A stretch of 39,607 bases of DNA from Bartonella elizabethae F9251 = ATCC 49927 (GCF_000518165.1 NZ_JADB01000014.1:1-39607), one strand, 5' to 3'. Shown: positions 28,487-38,528, counted from the first letter of the stretch. Notes: generated from the letters alone by a model not told the origin. Program-made: numbers and translations.

Positions 28487-28966
28487 TTAAGGATTGGAAA
28501 TTTTTTTTCCCATCACAGCAACAATAAGCCATCGAGCGGTAAGGGCTGGTTTTTTTAACTGTTCCACTTCCACTGTAACCCCATAATGGAAGACTACACG
28601 ACCAGAAGGGCGAATTTCTGCATCATCGAGTAAAAAACGCGCCCGTATCCGTGTTCCTGTTTTCACAGGACTCATGAAGCGTACTTTATCAAAACCATAA
28701 TTAATCCCCATTGTAGCCCCTTCTAACTCTGGAAGGGCCTCATAAGCAAGCGCAGACAAAAGCGATAATGTTAAAAACCCATGAGCAATCGTTCCCCCGA
28801 AAGGTGTCTTTTTAGCCTTTTCCTCATCAACGTGTATCCATTGATGATCATCTGTAGCGCATGCAAATTGATTAATCATATCCTGTGTAACAAGACGCCA
28901 CTCTGATAATCCCATTTCTTTTCCAATAAAAGTAGTGACATCTTGTACTGTGATTTTTTGCTGCAT
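28487..28966 (-). CDS. MaoC-like (R)-specific enoyl-CoA hydratase family protein
   Basis: 159 residues with a hot-dog fold. The hydratase motif is present: ATDDHQWIHVDEEKA contains the catalytic Asp and His, and TPFGGTIAHGFLTLSL the following conserved strand. This resembles stand-alone MaoC dehydratases such as rhizobial NodN relatives. The acyl-CoA substrate is not deducible. AGGA lies nine bases before ATG 28966. Confidence 0.88.
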   Translation of the reverse strand: MQQKITVQDVTTFIGKEMGLSEWRLVTQDMINQFACATDDHQWIHVDEEKAKKTPFGGTIAHGFLTLSLLSALAYEALPELEGATMGINYGFDKVRFMSPVKTGTRIRARFLLDDAEIRPSGRVVFHYGVTVEVEQLKKPALTARWLIVAVMGKKISNP

Positions 28967-29130
28967 AACGCTAGTCCTATTTTATTTGATAAAAGCAATC
29001 ACCCCCCCTTGCTTTTATAAAACCCATTGATTAGAGCATCAAGAATAAAAGATTAATTGTCTTAAAAACAAATACACCTTATGAATGAGAAATTCTTTTT
29101 AGTAGAATAGTTTTCAAATGGGAAAAAAGA

Positions 29131-30465
29131 ATGGCAAGCAATGTAACCCTAACAGGTTTAGCGCATGATTTAAAGCAACGTGCAGAAAACCATCCCCCCA
29201 TCCGTATTGGACTGATCGGTTGTGGAGAGATGGGCACAGATTTATTATCAAGTATTGCGCAAATGGAGGGAATAACCGTTGCTGCTGTAGCCACGAGGAC
29301 ACCGTCACGAATTTTTGATGCTGCAACACTTGCCTATGGCGAAGAGGGACATGTCTGTGAAGTTGAAAATACTCATGCCCTCACACAAAGCATTGAAAAA
29401 GGTTTGATTGCGGCAACAGATGATATTGACCTTGTTTTGCGCCATGAACAAATTGATATTATTGTTGATGCAACAGGCTATCCTGAAGCGGGAGCAGAAA
29501 TTGGCTTTAAAGCGCTTGAAAACAACAAACATCTTGTCATGATGAATGTTGAAGCCGATGTTACGATTGGTGCGTATCTAAAACATGAAGCAGAAAAACA
29601 AGGACTTATTTATACCCTTGGTGCTGGTGATGAACCGACTTCCTGCATGGAACTCATCGAGTTTGTTTCAGCTCTTGGGCATAAAATTGTTGCAGCGGGA
29701 AAAGGAAAAAATAATCCTCTGCTCTTTGATGCCACACCTGATGTTTACGAAGAAGAAGCATTACGGCGTAATATGAATGTACGCATGTTGGTTGAATTTA
29801 TTGATGGTTCCAAAACGATGGTTGAAATGGCAGCCATTGCCAATGCCACTGGACTTCTCCCTGATTGCCCAGGAATGCATGGCCCCCAAGCGGCACTGCA
29901 AGATTTAAACAAAGTCCTTATTCCAAAACAAGATGGCGGTATTTTGCAGCAATATGGTGTGGTGGATTATTCAATAGGTCAAGGTGTTTCTCCAGGTGTC
30001 TTTGTCATTGCAGAAATAGCACACCCACGTTTACGTGAACGTATGGAAGATTTAAAAATCGGTCAGGGACCTTACTTCACCTTTCATCGCCCCTATCATC
30101 TCACAGCAATGGAAGTTCCCCTCACCTGTGCACGCGTAATGCTTTATGGTAAAAAAGATATGGTTCCCCTTAGCCATCCCGTAGTAGAAGTCTGTGCTGT
30201 TGCTAAAAAAGATTTATATCCAGGAGATCAGTTAGATTTTATCGGTCTTTATACGTATCGCGCTTGGATCATGAATATTGCAGAAGCACGCGCCCACCAA
30301 GCCATTCCTTGTGGTCTTTTAGAAAAAGCAACAGTCACAGCTGCCATTAAAAAAAATGAACTTATTACAGCACATAATACGGCGATCCGTGAAGATCAAT
30401 GGATTGCCCGTCTTCGTGCCAAACAGGATCTTTTGCTTGATTGCTCTTCTACCGCCAAACTATAA
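29131..30465 (+). CDS. Homoserine dehydrogenase-like oxidoreductase with SAF domain (COG4091 type)
   Basis: 444 residues. The N-terminal Rossmann domain begins IRIGLIGCGEMGTDLL (about residue 27), with the strand IDIIVDATGYPEAGAEIGF later. The middle resembles the homoserine dehydrogenase catalytic fold. The C-terminal 90 residues form a SAF domain (KKDLYPGDQLDFIGLYTYRA), the source of misleading FlgA-type names. Members occur in sugar-acid catabolic loci of related bacteria. The substrate here is unknown, and it is not a true threonine-pathway enzyme by architecture. GGGAAAAAAG precedes ATG 29131. Confidence 0.85.
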   Translation: MASNVTLTGLAHDLKQRAENHPPIRIGLIGCGEMGTDLLSSIAQMEGITVAAVATRTPSRIFDAATLAYGEEGHVCEVENTHALTQSIEKGLIAATDDIDLVLRHEQIDIIVDATGYPEAGAEIGFKALENNKHLVMMNVEADVTIGAYLKHEAEKQGLIYTLGAGDEPTSCMELIEFVSALGHKIVAAGKGKNNPLLFDATPDVYEEEALRRNMNVRMLVEFIDGSKTMVEMAAIANATGLLPDCPGMHGPQAALQDLNKVLIPKQDGGILQQYGVVDYSIGQGVSPGVFVIAEIAHPRLRERMEDLKIGQGPYFTFHRPYHLTAMEVPLTCARVMLYGKKDMVPLSHPVVEVCAVAKKDLYPGDQLDFIGLYTYRAWIMNIAEARAHQAIPCGLLEKATVTAAIKKNELITAHNTAIREDQWIARLRAKQDLLLDCSSTAKL

Positions 30466-31497
30466 ATATCCTCTCCTTACCCTAACATAAAAATCCATTG
30501 ATGTATAAGGAACAATGTTTTTTTTCTAGAGGAGAGTAACGCATAAAAAAATAAACGCATTTTGAATTCATAGTATTTTCTTCGTGACGATCTCATGGAT
30601 TAAAAATCCTTATTCAAAACAATATTTTATGCTTGTTTTCCCTTTCCTTCCACTCATGCATTCCCTTCTTATCCCCTTCCTTAATAGCCCCCTTCCCTTG
30701 CGCAACAGAACACCCAGAATACACTTGTATTACACATTCAGGTTTCTGTTTGAATAAAGACATTTTTCAACGCCGCCCGTCATCACCTCCCTCTCACGAA
30801 CAGTGCGTATCAATCTCATGCTCAAATCCCCATGAGGCGGTCTAAGATTGGCTATGTATCACTATCTTTACGCCATAACGATACGAAACCAGCATCATCA
30901 TTTTATTTTCCTATATTACGATAGCCCTTAAGCCGTAGAGACTAATTCATGAAAAAAATTTTACCGTTTTCTTAATAATTTTTACCCTTACAAAATGCAA
31001 TTTGTTGTATACGAAAAAACGCTTTTGATAAATCCAACATACACAGATTTAAAATGGTAAATACTTATAAAGAAGTAATTTTATTTTTAATTTAATAGTT
31101 TGATTTATAATGACAACTTACCATCAGTCACGCACATTAGAAGATAAAATACAGAAATTTTTTATTGTATCTCTTCTTGTTTTACCCTCTAAAAAACATT
31201 AAAAAAAAGATAAATATACCTTTGATGAATAAGCTTTATATAGCAATATTAAAAAGGCTCATAAAGAGGATAAAAGGTTTAAACCTTATGGCAAGAAAAT
31301 AATCATAAACTATAAAAAATCTAGTTACATCACTTTGAAAATAAAAAACATCAATTGCAAGATGTTAGACTTTAATAATAGTGTTTAGTATTAATAATCA
31401 CTATTTTTCTATCCAATATAGCACAAAAAGCATCAAATATTGATTTTTTTAAATAAGAAAATAAAAGAAAAACTCATAGACAAAGTCGATGAATCTT
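30466..31497. other. Spacer leading into an AT-rich island
   Basis: No credible gene. A 70-codon frame at 30633 has unlikely composition and no ribosome binding site. From about 30930 the sequence becomes markedly richer in A and T and stays so to about 33250. Confidence 0.6.
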
Positions 31498-31857
31498 CTA
31501 ATGAAGTGTACAGAATATTCCTAAAAGAGAAACAACAGTTCCAACAATGTCCCCAACACATAAAGAAGCAAAAAGCGAGAAAACACCTATTCCACCCCAA
31601 AAGATGTTACCTGAATATGCAGAAACTTTTTCAGCTCTTCCAAAAGCAACGCCATCCTGTTCCTCAAAGCTGTAAATAGCAGCTCTATCCAATACTTTAA
31701 TAACTGCATTATTTTCTTCTTTAGAAACAGCAACTGTCAATCTCCCTTGAAATTGATCTTTTACAAAACTTGCATTCCCCTCTATAATTTGTACAAAAAA
31801 AAGAATAAGGAGGGTAAAAGTAAATGAACATACACGATTTTTAAATATTTTAAACAT
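31498..31857 (-). CDS. Small exported or membrane protein, paralogue 1
   Basis: 119 residues, family not recognised. An N-terminal hydrophobic segment (about 10-25, SFTFTLLILFFVQII) could be a signal peptide or anchor. A soluble middle contains QFQGRLTVAVSKEENNAVIK and LDRAAIYSFEEQDG. A second, glycine-containing hydrophobic segment (about 85-115) ends the protein. GAGGAG lies 11 bases before the start, slightly far. It shares start, middle motif and layout with the gene at 32770-33066, so it is probably real and part of a small family. Confidence 0.62.
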   Translation of the reverse strand: MFKIFKNRVCSFTFTLLILFFVQIIEGNASFVKDQFQGRLTVAVSKEENNAVIKVLDRAAIYSFEEQDGVAFGRAEKVSAYSGNIFWGGIGVFSLFASLCVGDIVGTVVSLLGIFCTLH

Positions 31858-32769
31858 AGCTTCATTTGCTCCTCTTTTTCTTCACTGAAAAAGTGAAAGA
31901 ATATTTACATATATAAAAATATATAACACAATATGATATATTATATGCAACTTTGTGTTAAATATAATACATTATGTATTACGTGTAAAGATGTAAAAAC
32001 GAAATAATTTAAATTTTAAAAATAAATACTGATAAATTCAAAATAATAACAATAATACTAGAAAATTTCTAAACGGCCTAATTAAGAAAATTTATTTTAA
32101 AATCAAATGACTATAAAACACGGAAAACACAATTAAACATCGCCTCACATTACAAAAAATATTATCAACATAAAATGTAATATTTTATTATTATTACCTA
32201 AAATTTTAAAAATATTCATGAAGTTTAAGCGTAATTTATTATTTTTATAATAGAATCAGTTATGATTTATGCTCTTAAATTAAGAATATAAAAGTAATAA
32301 TTTTTATAAATATGCTTGAAAGTAATAAAAATTAATCAAATTTCAAAGCAAAATAAATTAATTAAAAAATATAGACTATAAATTTTATAAATACGTTGAA
32401 ATGACAATAAGTTTAAAATATTATAAAATCAGAACTTTCAACATAATAATACTTGCCTATTATCGAGATCAGAGAAAGATGGCATAGCGCTTCAAGGATC
32501 TCTTATTATATCCCTCATCGATATATGGTACAGGTTTACTCTCAATAATGTCGAGAAATAACATCGCGAGCAAATAAAAATAGCGATCTAAAATGAATAT
32601 ATTTTCATCAGTAAACCTTAAAAGTCTGCCCATTTTTTAACAAAATCGTTATAAAGCGTAAAAGATTTTTCAAGATCTCTATCTTCAAAATTAACAAAAC
32701 GCACTTATAAAATAAATTAACTTATCAGATTTATAAAAACATTATAAGAAACATAAAAGTGCGAGAAAA
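31858..32769. other. Extremely AT-rich spacer between two paralogous genes
   Basis: About 0.9 kb made largely of A and T with stops in every frame. No structure recognised beyond short A/T runs. Confidence 0.6.
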
Positions 32770-33066
32770 CTACCTAAAACCAAATACTAAGATAGTCATG
32801 AAAAAAGAGATAATTCCCCAAAATGCTGAAAAACAACTCTCTTGCCTAACCTTCATAAAAGTTAGCTGATTTTTTTCTTCAATAAGGTAGATCACAGCCC
32901 TATCTATATTTTGATTCACTCTATTTTTCTCTTGATGAGTAAAAAATAATTCTCTTTGAAAGAACTCTTTAGCAATATCTATATGACTTTCTGCACCTTG
33001 TGCAAAAAAAAGAATGAATGCTATAAAAATATAACAATAAAAATTATTTTTAAATACTTTAAACAT
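32770..33066 (-). CDS. Small exported or membrane protein, paralogue 2 (possibly truncated)
   Basis: 98 residues, not recognised. Aligned to the 119-residue neighbour it shares MFK(I/V)FKN at the start, ILFF.Q..E at the end of the first hydrophobic segment, (V/I)(K/A)..FQ.., and the DRA.IY..EE core. The C-terminal hydrophobic segment is shorter (FWGIISFFMTILVFGF), about 20 residues missing. No clear ribosome binding site before ATG 33066, which suggests weak expression or decay. Confidence 0.5.
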   Translation of the reverse strand: MFKVFKNNFYCYIFIAFILFFAQGAESHIDIAKEFFQRELFFTHQEKNRVNQNIDRAVIYLIEEKNQLTFMKVRQESCFSAFWGIISFFMTILVFGFR

Positions 33067-33390
33067 GAATTTATATTGCCATATTTTATTTAAATAAAAA
33101 ATTAAAATAATAATAAATTATTTAAAAATAAAATCTATTTCCTAACAAATTATTTTTATAAATACAATAATACACATATTATAGTTAATATAAACATCAT
33201 TAAAATATGAATAAAAAAATTATGCAAATATTTGAAGGAAAAGTGATAGGGTAAGCTATGGGAAAATCGCGTTTTTGAAGGACCTGCTTCAAGATAAACA
33301 GATTGAAAAAATAGCCTTAAAACCGATATTGATCAATCAATTTATCAACGGCTCATCTTAAAAGCGAGGAACTGATTTATAATCATAATC

Positions 33391-33605
33391 CATTGTTTTG
33401 CATATTGAATGCAAGACCACCTGAAAATTATAAATTCCTCTTAAGTTTAATGCTGTTTATATTAAATCAATCCAATTTATTTGCTTGCAAATCACAAATG
33501 AAAATGATGTGTAGAAGGAAAACTTTAAAGAAAAAAATATAACTTATGAGGTATTTTAAGCACTAAAGGCTGTTGCAAAAATCGAAAGATGACAAAATAT
33601 ATGCT
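33391..33605. repeat. Degenerate intergenic repeat, family S, copy 1
   Basis: CATTGTTTTGCA…, CTGTTTATATTAAATCAATC, ATTTGCTT and GCACTAAAGGC…GCAA occur here in the same order and spacing as in 37773-38000. Confidence 0.6.
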
Positions 33606-33837
33606 GCGCCCCCTTTTTACTTTAACAAGTATAAAGATGATGGTATACAATCTTTTTGCTATTATAGGGATTGACCGTTATACATCTTCGATGTGCAATG
33701 TTACAAAATAGGCTTGAATACTTGCTTTTTCTTTAAAACAAGCGACGTGTAACACAATAGGGTTATCTTGATTTCAACGGTGCTTTCTCTTTATCATCTG
33801 ATCACTCATCAAATGATAAACTCATCAAGCCCTCTAT

Positions 33838-34161
33838 AATTTCGCGACGCTGCACATCGAAGGGCATAAACGGTAAATTCATTGAGAACCACCATCTTGA
33901 CGCTTCATAAAAGAGCAAGCCGGCACCACCACACATTTTACCAGCCGCCTAATGTTGCAAGACCAAACCTTTAGCGCTTGAGACGATTCATAAGAAGCAT
34001 ACCTGTACAGTTTCACGCCTTACAGCTAATCTACTTGTGATGGGCAAGAGACATGGTTTTTATTCACTCAAAATGGAACAGGTTTGGAATAAAAAAGACT
34101 TATGATTTTCGAGACTCTCATTCAACATGAAAAAATAAACACTCTTTATAAATCAATATAG
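33838..34161. repeat. Degenerate intergenic repeat, family R, copy 3
   Basis: Contains CACCATCTTGACGCTTCATA (33889), GATTCATAAGA, CTGTACAGTTTCA, GGCAAGAGACATGG and TATAAATCAATAT. The GCAAGAGACATGG block links it with copy 1 (GCAAAAGACATGG), and the GTACAGTTTCA block with copy 2. Confidence 0.7.
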
Positions 34162-34591
34162 TGTCATTATGTGATTTCATCTCATGTAAATTCTTCTCAT
34201 TATATTTATTTTTTCTTCATAAACACTAAAATCTGTTAAGACACTCTTCAAAGTAAAATGAGTGCACAAACATTTCTATTCTTTTGTAAGACATCTATAT
34301 AAACTTGAATTCAGAACGCAAGAACCCTGATTGAAAGCAAAATTTGTATCACCCTAGTCTTCATATCAACAAAAATGTTTTGGTTATCCTTTCTTCATAA
34401 CAAAAAGACACAATCAAAAATGCCTACAGAAGTTACCGATCTTTAGAATGAGTAGCGCATATTCGATCAAAACTGTATTAGCTTCTCTCAATAAAACTTT
34501 TCACTATTTTTAATAAAACTCTCATTTTTAGAATATCCCTATGAGCTGTAAAAACACACCTATTTGCGTTTCTCGTATAGATAGATTAAAT

Positions 34592-34613
34592 AGTGATAGC
34601 ACCTTTGATCACT
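34592..34613. promoter_or_regulatory. Inverted repeat upstream of the creatininase-cobW-WD40 operon
   Basis: AGTGAT and ATCACT separated by ten bases, 36 bases before the start codon. With a gap the symmetry extends outwards (AGATTAAAT… against …TTTATCT). It could be an operator; the spacing does not match the Zur boxes I know. Confidence 0.35.
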
Positions 34614-34648
34614 TTATCTGTATGAACTCCTCTTTTGGGCAATAATTT

Positions 34649-35392
34649 ATGGTATCTAACACACCTTTTCTCGCTCTTTTACCTTTGGGCGCACATGAAT
34701 ATCACGGAGAGCACCTTCCCTTTGAAACCGACTGGATTATTGCTGAAGCTTTTGCAAAAGCCCTCACGTTAGAAACAAAAGAACAATTTCATATCGCCCT
34801 GTTACCGGTTGAGAAAATTGGCTATTCTATAGAACATATGGATATCACAGGGACACAAACTCTAACCTTTTCTGATGCGATTAAGCGCTGGATAAAGATT
34901 GGTGAAAACTGCTATCATAAAGGGATCAAGCGTCTTCTTCTTCTCAATGCTCACGGAGGCAATTCACCTTTAATGAGCATTGTTATCACCGAATTGAGAA
35001 GGCGCCTTTCCATGCTTGCTGTAGCAACAAGCTGGAGCCGTTTTGGCTTGCCGCAAGGTCTGATAGAACCTTCTCAACAGCATCTTGATATCCATGGCGG
35101 TTTTATCGAAACCTCTCTTATGCTCTATTTAGCCCCAGAAAAAGTCCATATGGAAAAGGCAAAAAATTTTCATAATAAACAAGCGGATATGATTGCCAAT
35201 TATCGCCATTTACGCGCCTATGGTCCTCATGCTTTTGGCTGGACAATGCGTGATCTCAACACGCAAGGTGCAGCAGGAAACGCAAGCAAAGCAACACCCC
35301 AAGCTGGGAAAGAAATCTTTTCTCATGTTCTGTCTCAGCTTCGTGATTTACTTGATGATATCAAGCGGTTTAACATAAATACATGGCAATAA
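34649..35392 (+). CDS. Creatininase-family (creatinine amidohydrolase-like) protein
   Basis: 247 residues. The metal-binding motif appears as LPLGAHEYHGEHLPFETD, matching the family's GSxEQHGPHLPxxTD with its Glu, His and Asp ligands. LLLLNAHGGNSPLM is the second signature. A true creatininase role is unlikely in this organism; amide or peptide hydrolysis is the family-level expectation. The protein starts only about nine residues before the first conserved block, with an in-frame stop two codons upstream, so it lacks the short N-terminal strand of many relatives. It opens a tight operon with cobW (21-base gap). Confidence 0.85.
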   Translation: MVSNTPFLALLPLGAHEYHGEHLPFETDWIIAEAFAKALTLETKEQFHIALLPVEKIGYSIEHMDITGTQTLTFSDAIKRWIKIGENCYHKGIKRLLLLNAHGGNSPLMSIVITELRRRLSMLAVATSWSRFGLPQGLIEPSQQHLDIHGGFIETSLMLYLAPEKVHMEKAKNFHNKQADMIANYRHLRAYGPHAFGWTMRDLNTQGAAGNASKATPQAGKEIFSHVLSQLRDLLDDIKRFNINTWQ

Positions 35393-35413
35393 AGAACAAT
35401 AAAAGGTCTCTCC

Positions 35414-36445
35414 ATGGAAACGACACCCTCAAAAAAACTTCCTGTTACGGTTCTCACAGGCTATCTTGGTGCAGGAAAAACTACTCTTCTCAACCGCATT
35501 CTCAGTGAAAATCATGGCAAGCGTTACGCCGTCATTGTCAATGAATTTGGTGAAATTGGGATTGATAATGACCTGATCATTGAATCAGATGAAGAAATTT
35601 ATGAAATGAATAACGGCTGTGTTTGCTGCACTGTGCGGGGTGATCTCATTCGCATTCTGGAAAGTTTGATGCAACGTTCTCATCGATTTGATGCGATTAT
35701 TATAGAAACAACAGGACTTGCCGATCCGGTTCCCGTAGCACAAACCTTTTTCATGGATGATACTGTCCATGAAAAAACAACGCTTGACAGTGTCATAGCG
35801 GTCGTTGATGCAAAGCATTTGTCCTCTCAACTGAAAAACAGTCGTGAAGTTGAAGAGCAAATTGCCTTCGCAGACATCATTCTTTTAAATAAGATTGATC
35901 TTGTCACGGCACAAGAGCAAGCCCATGCAGAGTCGCTTATTCTTGCCATTAATCCTCGTGCTATACTCTATACAACACAGCGCACCAATATTCCTCTTGA
36001 TAAACTTCTCAATCGTGGTTTCTTTGATCTCCAACGGACTCTAGACCATGAGCCTCATTTTCTTGACCACGAACATAAAAACCAACCTGAAGATCATGTG
36101 TGTGGTCCCGATTGCCATCACGACCATCATCATCACACATCTACCATTCATGATATTACCATCACTTCTATAAGTTTAAAAGCGGGTGCCCTGCAACCAG
36201 AGAAATTTTTTCCTTGGATCCAACAGCTTACGCAGCAACAAGGACCTGATATCTTGCGTCTTAAAGGCATTATTGCCTTTCAAGGAGATGATGATCGTTA
36301 TGTCATTCAAGGTATTCATATGCTTCTTGAGGGACAACACCAACGCCCATGGCGTGAGGATGAAAAACGAGAAAGCCGCCTTGTTTTTATCGGACGCTCT
36401 CTTGATGGCGAAAAATTAAAAACTGATTTTGAAAATTGCGCATAA
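35414..36445 (+). CDS. CobW/COG0523-family GTPase, probable zinc metallochaperone
   Basis: 343 residues. The GTPase P-loop is [14 protein letters not shown]. The metal motif CxCC is [11 protein letters not shown], following [28 protein letters not shown] and LLNKIDLV are further G motifs. A His/Cys-rich stretch near 225-245 ([14 protein letters not shown]) could store or deliver metal, and the CobW C-terminal domain ends the protein. Members of this subgroup serve zinc allocation and are often Zur-controlled. No cobalamin genes are nearby, so zinc is favoured over cobalt; this is inference. Five bases separate it from the WD40 gene. Confidence 0.93.
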   Translation: METTPSKKLPVTVLTGYLGAGKTTLLNRILSENHGKRYAVIVNEFGEIGIDNDLIIESDEEIYEMNNGCVCCTVRGDLIRILESLMQRSHRFDAIIIETTGLADPVPVAQTFFMDDTVHEKTTLDSVIAVVDAKHLSSQLKNSREVEEQIAFADIILLNKIDLVTAQEQAHAESLILAINPRAILYTTQRTNIPLDKLLNRGFFDLQRTLDHEPHFLDHEHKNQPEDHVCGPDCHHDHHHHTSTIHDITITSISLKAGALQPEKFFPWIQQLTQQQGPDILRLKGIIAFQGDDDRYVIQGIHMLLEGQHQRPWREDEKRESRLVFIGRSLDGEKLKTDFENCA

Positions 36446-36450
36446 AATGA

Positions 36451-37428
36451 ATGACAATGCTAAACATAACCCATTATGATCTCCAAAGTTACTGCCTTTC
36501 CTGTGGATTTATAGGCAATAAACCAGCCTTTGTTTCCGTGGAAGGTTTGATTGTTTTTTTAACTCAAACCCCACAAGTCTTTAAAGTTCACCAAGGAGTA
36601 ATTTCAAGTCATTTTTCCCATGACCAGACTGCAATCATCACAGGAGGAGAAGATGGAAAAGTCTGTCAAACAACAGTAGGTGGTCATACAGAACTACTCA
36701 GTCAAAAAGAACGCAAATGGATAAATAACGTTGCTTTTGGTCCCCAAAAAGCTTTTGCCTTTTCCTCTGCACGTCTTGCATTTGTACATGTGGGAAAAGA
36801 ACAACAAGAGCTCCCACATGAGCGCAGTGTAGAAGGCTTGGCTTTTGCCCCAAAAGGTTTACGGCTTGCCGTTGCTCATTACAATGGCGTTACGCTTCAT
36901 TGGCTCTCAACACAAACATCCCCCACCACATTGGTATGGAAAGGGGCGCATTGTGATGTCACCTTTTCACCAGACAACCGCTATGTCATTTCCACGATGC
37001 AAGAAAACGCCTTACACGGCTGGCGTCTTACCGATCATCAACATTTACGGATGAGTGGCTACCCAAGTAAAGTTAAAAGCTGGTCTTGGAGTGCAAAAGG
37101 AAAATGGCTCGCAACATCAGGTGCTTCTGCAGCAATTGTTTGGCCCTTTCATACAAAAGATGGCCCCATGGGAAAAACACCTCTAGAACTTGGGACACGA
37201 GCAGATGCCCTTGTTAGCACCGTTTCATGCCATCCAAGCAAAGAAATTGTCGCCATAGGCTTCAATGATGGAATGATTTTAGCGGCACATTTTCGTGATG
37301 GAAAAGAAGTCCTTCTAAAAGGCTATGGAAAAAGCGCTATTTCAGCACTCAACTGGGATCAAACAGGACACACCCTCACCTTCGGCAGTGAAAATGGTGA
37401 ATGTGGTATGATCAATATCACTGATTAA
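36451..37428 (+). CDS. WD40-repeat protein
   Basis: 325 residues forming a probable seven-bladed beta-propeller. Recurrent segments with GGEDGKVCQ, APKGLRLAVAHYNGVTLHWL, SPDNRYVISTMQENALHGW, SAKGKWLATSGASAAIVW and FNDGMILAAHF are WD40-like blades with degenerate WD ends. No signal peptide, so cytosolic. It follows cobW by five bases. Such a CobW/WD40 pair is a rhizobial association; a scaffolding role with the GTPase is inferred. Confidence 0.88.
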   Translation: MTMLNITHYDLQSYCLSCGFIGNKPAFVSVEGLIVFLTQTPQVFKVHQGVISSHFSHDQTAIITGGEDGKVCQTTVGGHTELLSQKERKWINNVAFGPQKAFAFSSARLAFVHVGKEQQELPHERSVEGLAFAPKGLRLAVAHYNGVTLHWLSTQTSPTTLVWKGAHCDVTFSPDNRYVISTMQENALHGWRLTDHQHLRMSGYPSKVKSWSWSAKGKWLATSGASAAIVWPFHTKDGPMGKTPLELGTRADALVSTVSCHPSKEIVAIGFNDGMILAAHFRDGKEVLLKGYGKSAISALNWDQTGHTLTFGSENGECGMINITD

Positions 37429-38527
37429 GCCAAGAACCAACAAGCACAACCATCATTGATAAAAATACCCACACAATCCTCTAGAAATCTGAACTATCGC
37501 CCATCTCTAGAACTCACAGAAATTCCACTCCCCTCCCCAAAATCCCCAAAGTCTTTATAATCATGAAGCCTTCCATCTTGCTAGAACCTCCCTTGAGACA
37601 AGAAAAGACCTCTTTATTCCTATGATCAAAAGAAGGAAACTCAACACTTATCCTTCTCAATAAATTTTTTTGACCGCCACTTGATACCTCAAAAAATAAA
37701 ACTCCCTACCAGTTTTGATCGAAAATCTGGTTTCTTTTCTAGACATATCAAATTGGTTTAATAAAGGATATTCATTGTTTTACACCTAGGAATGAAAGCC
37801 TTTCAAATCATAAAATTCTCTCAGATCAAATCTGTTTATATTAAATTAATCAAAACCATTTGCTTTTACATGACAAACAGAAGAAAGCCCGTATCAATAC
37901 AAAACATTTAAGAAAAGACTAAAAATACTTCTTATAAATATTTTCGAGTGCTAAAGTCACCGCAATATTGGAAGCTTAAAAAATAGAATGATGATGCCCA
38001 CTTATTAGAGCAATAACAATACTCTATATCTTATCAAAGTTTCTCTTGGTATCTATCATTTGCAAAAAAGAAACAACATCCCTAAAAACACAATCAAGCA
38101 TCCTTTATTTTTTATGATCATTTAACCTCAAATTCTCTCAGTCTTTTCTAAAAAAACAAGTATTTTTCTAAAATCCTCAAGGAAAAATCTTAAAAAAATG
38201 AATAAAGAAACGGACAAAAATAATCCTAAAAACTCTTACGAAAAATGCCTAAAACCATTCTGAGCCCACTTTAATATTAAAAAAAACCATCAATACCACC
38301 TTTTTTGAAAGCTTACACAACAAAGCATTCAGTATAAAAGATTGTCATCACATTCATAATGAAATCCGTCCTCATATCACAACATTAAAATTTGTAGAAA
38401 AGTTTCTCATTACTTAGAAGCAAGCATCTTGAATACTTCAATAATCAATCAAAGAAATCGTTTACAGTAGCTTTTTATACTAAAAAAAATAACCATATAT
38501 TGATGAAGGAATATAAGTTAAGAGATT
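37429..38527. other. 1.1-kb gene-free spacer
   Basis: AT-rich, convergent end of the WD40 operon and the autotransporter. It contains the second family S repeat; otherwise nothing recognised. Confidence 0.6.
37773..38000. repeat. Degenerate intergenic repeat, family S, copy 2
   Basis: Aligns with 33391-33605. The best block is CTGTTTATATTAAATTAATC against CTGTTTATATTAAATCAATC, followed by CATTTGCTTTTACATGACAA against TATTTGCTTGCAAATCACAA. Confidence 0.6.
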
Positions 38528-38528
38528 A

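Larger units (their letters stand above)
33067..34591. other. 1.5-kb spacer of repeats and decayed sequence
   Basis: No intact gene. It contains a family S repeat (33391-33605), an inverted repeat TTTATCATCTGAT / ATCAAATGATAAA (33790-33802 and 33808-33820, one mismatch), and a family R repeat (33838-34161). Confidence 0.6.

Noticed and set aside
30633-30845. 70-codon frame as a small gene
   Set aside because: Odd composition rich in Ser, Pro and Cys, no ribosome binding site, and no recognisable motif.
31440-31679. Plus-strand 79-codon frame
   Set aside because: It is antisense to the better supported small membrane protein gene at 31498-31857.
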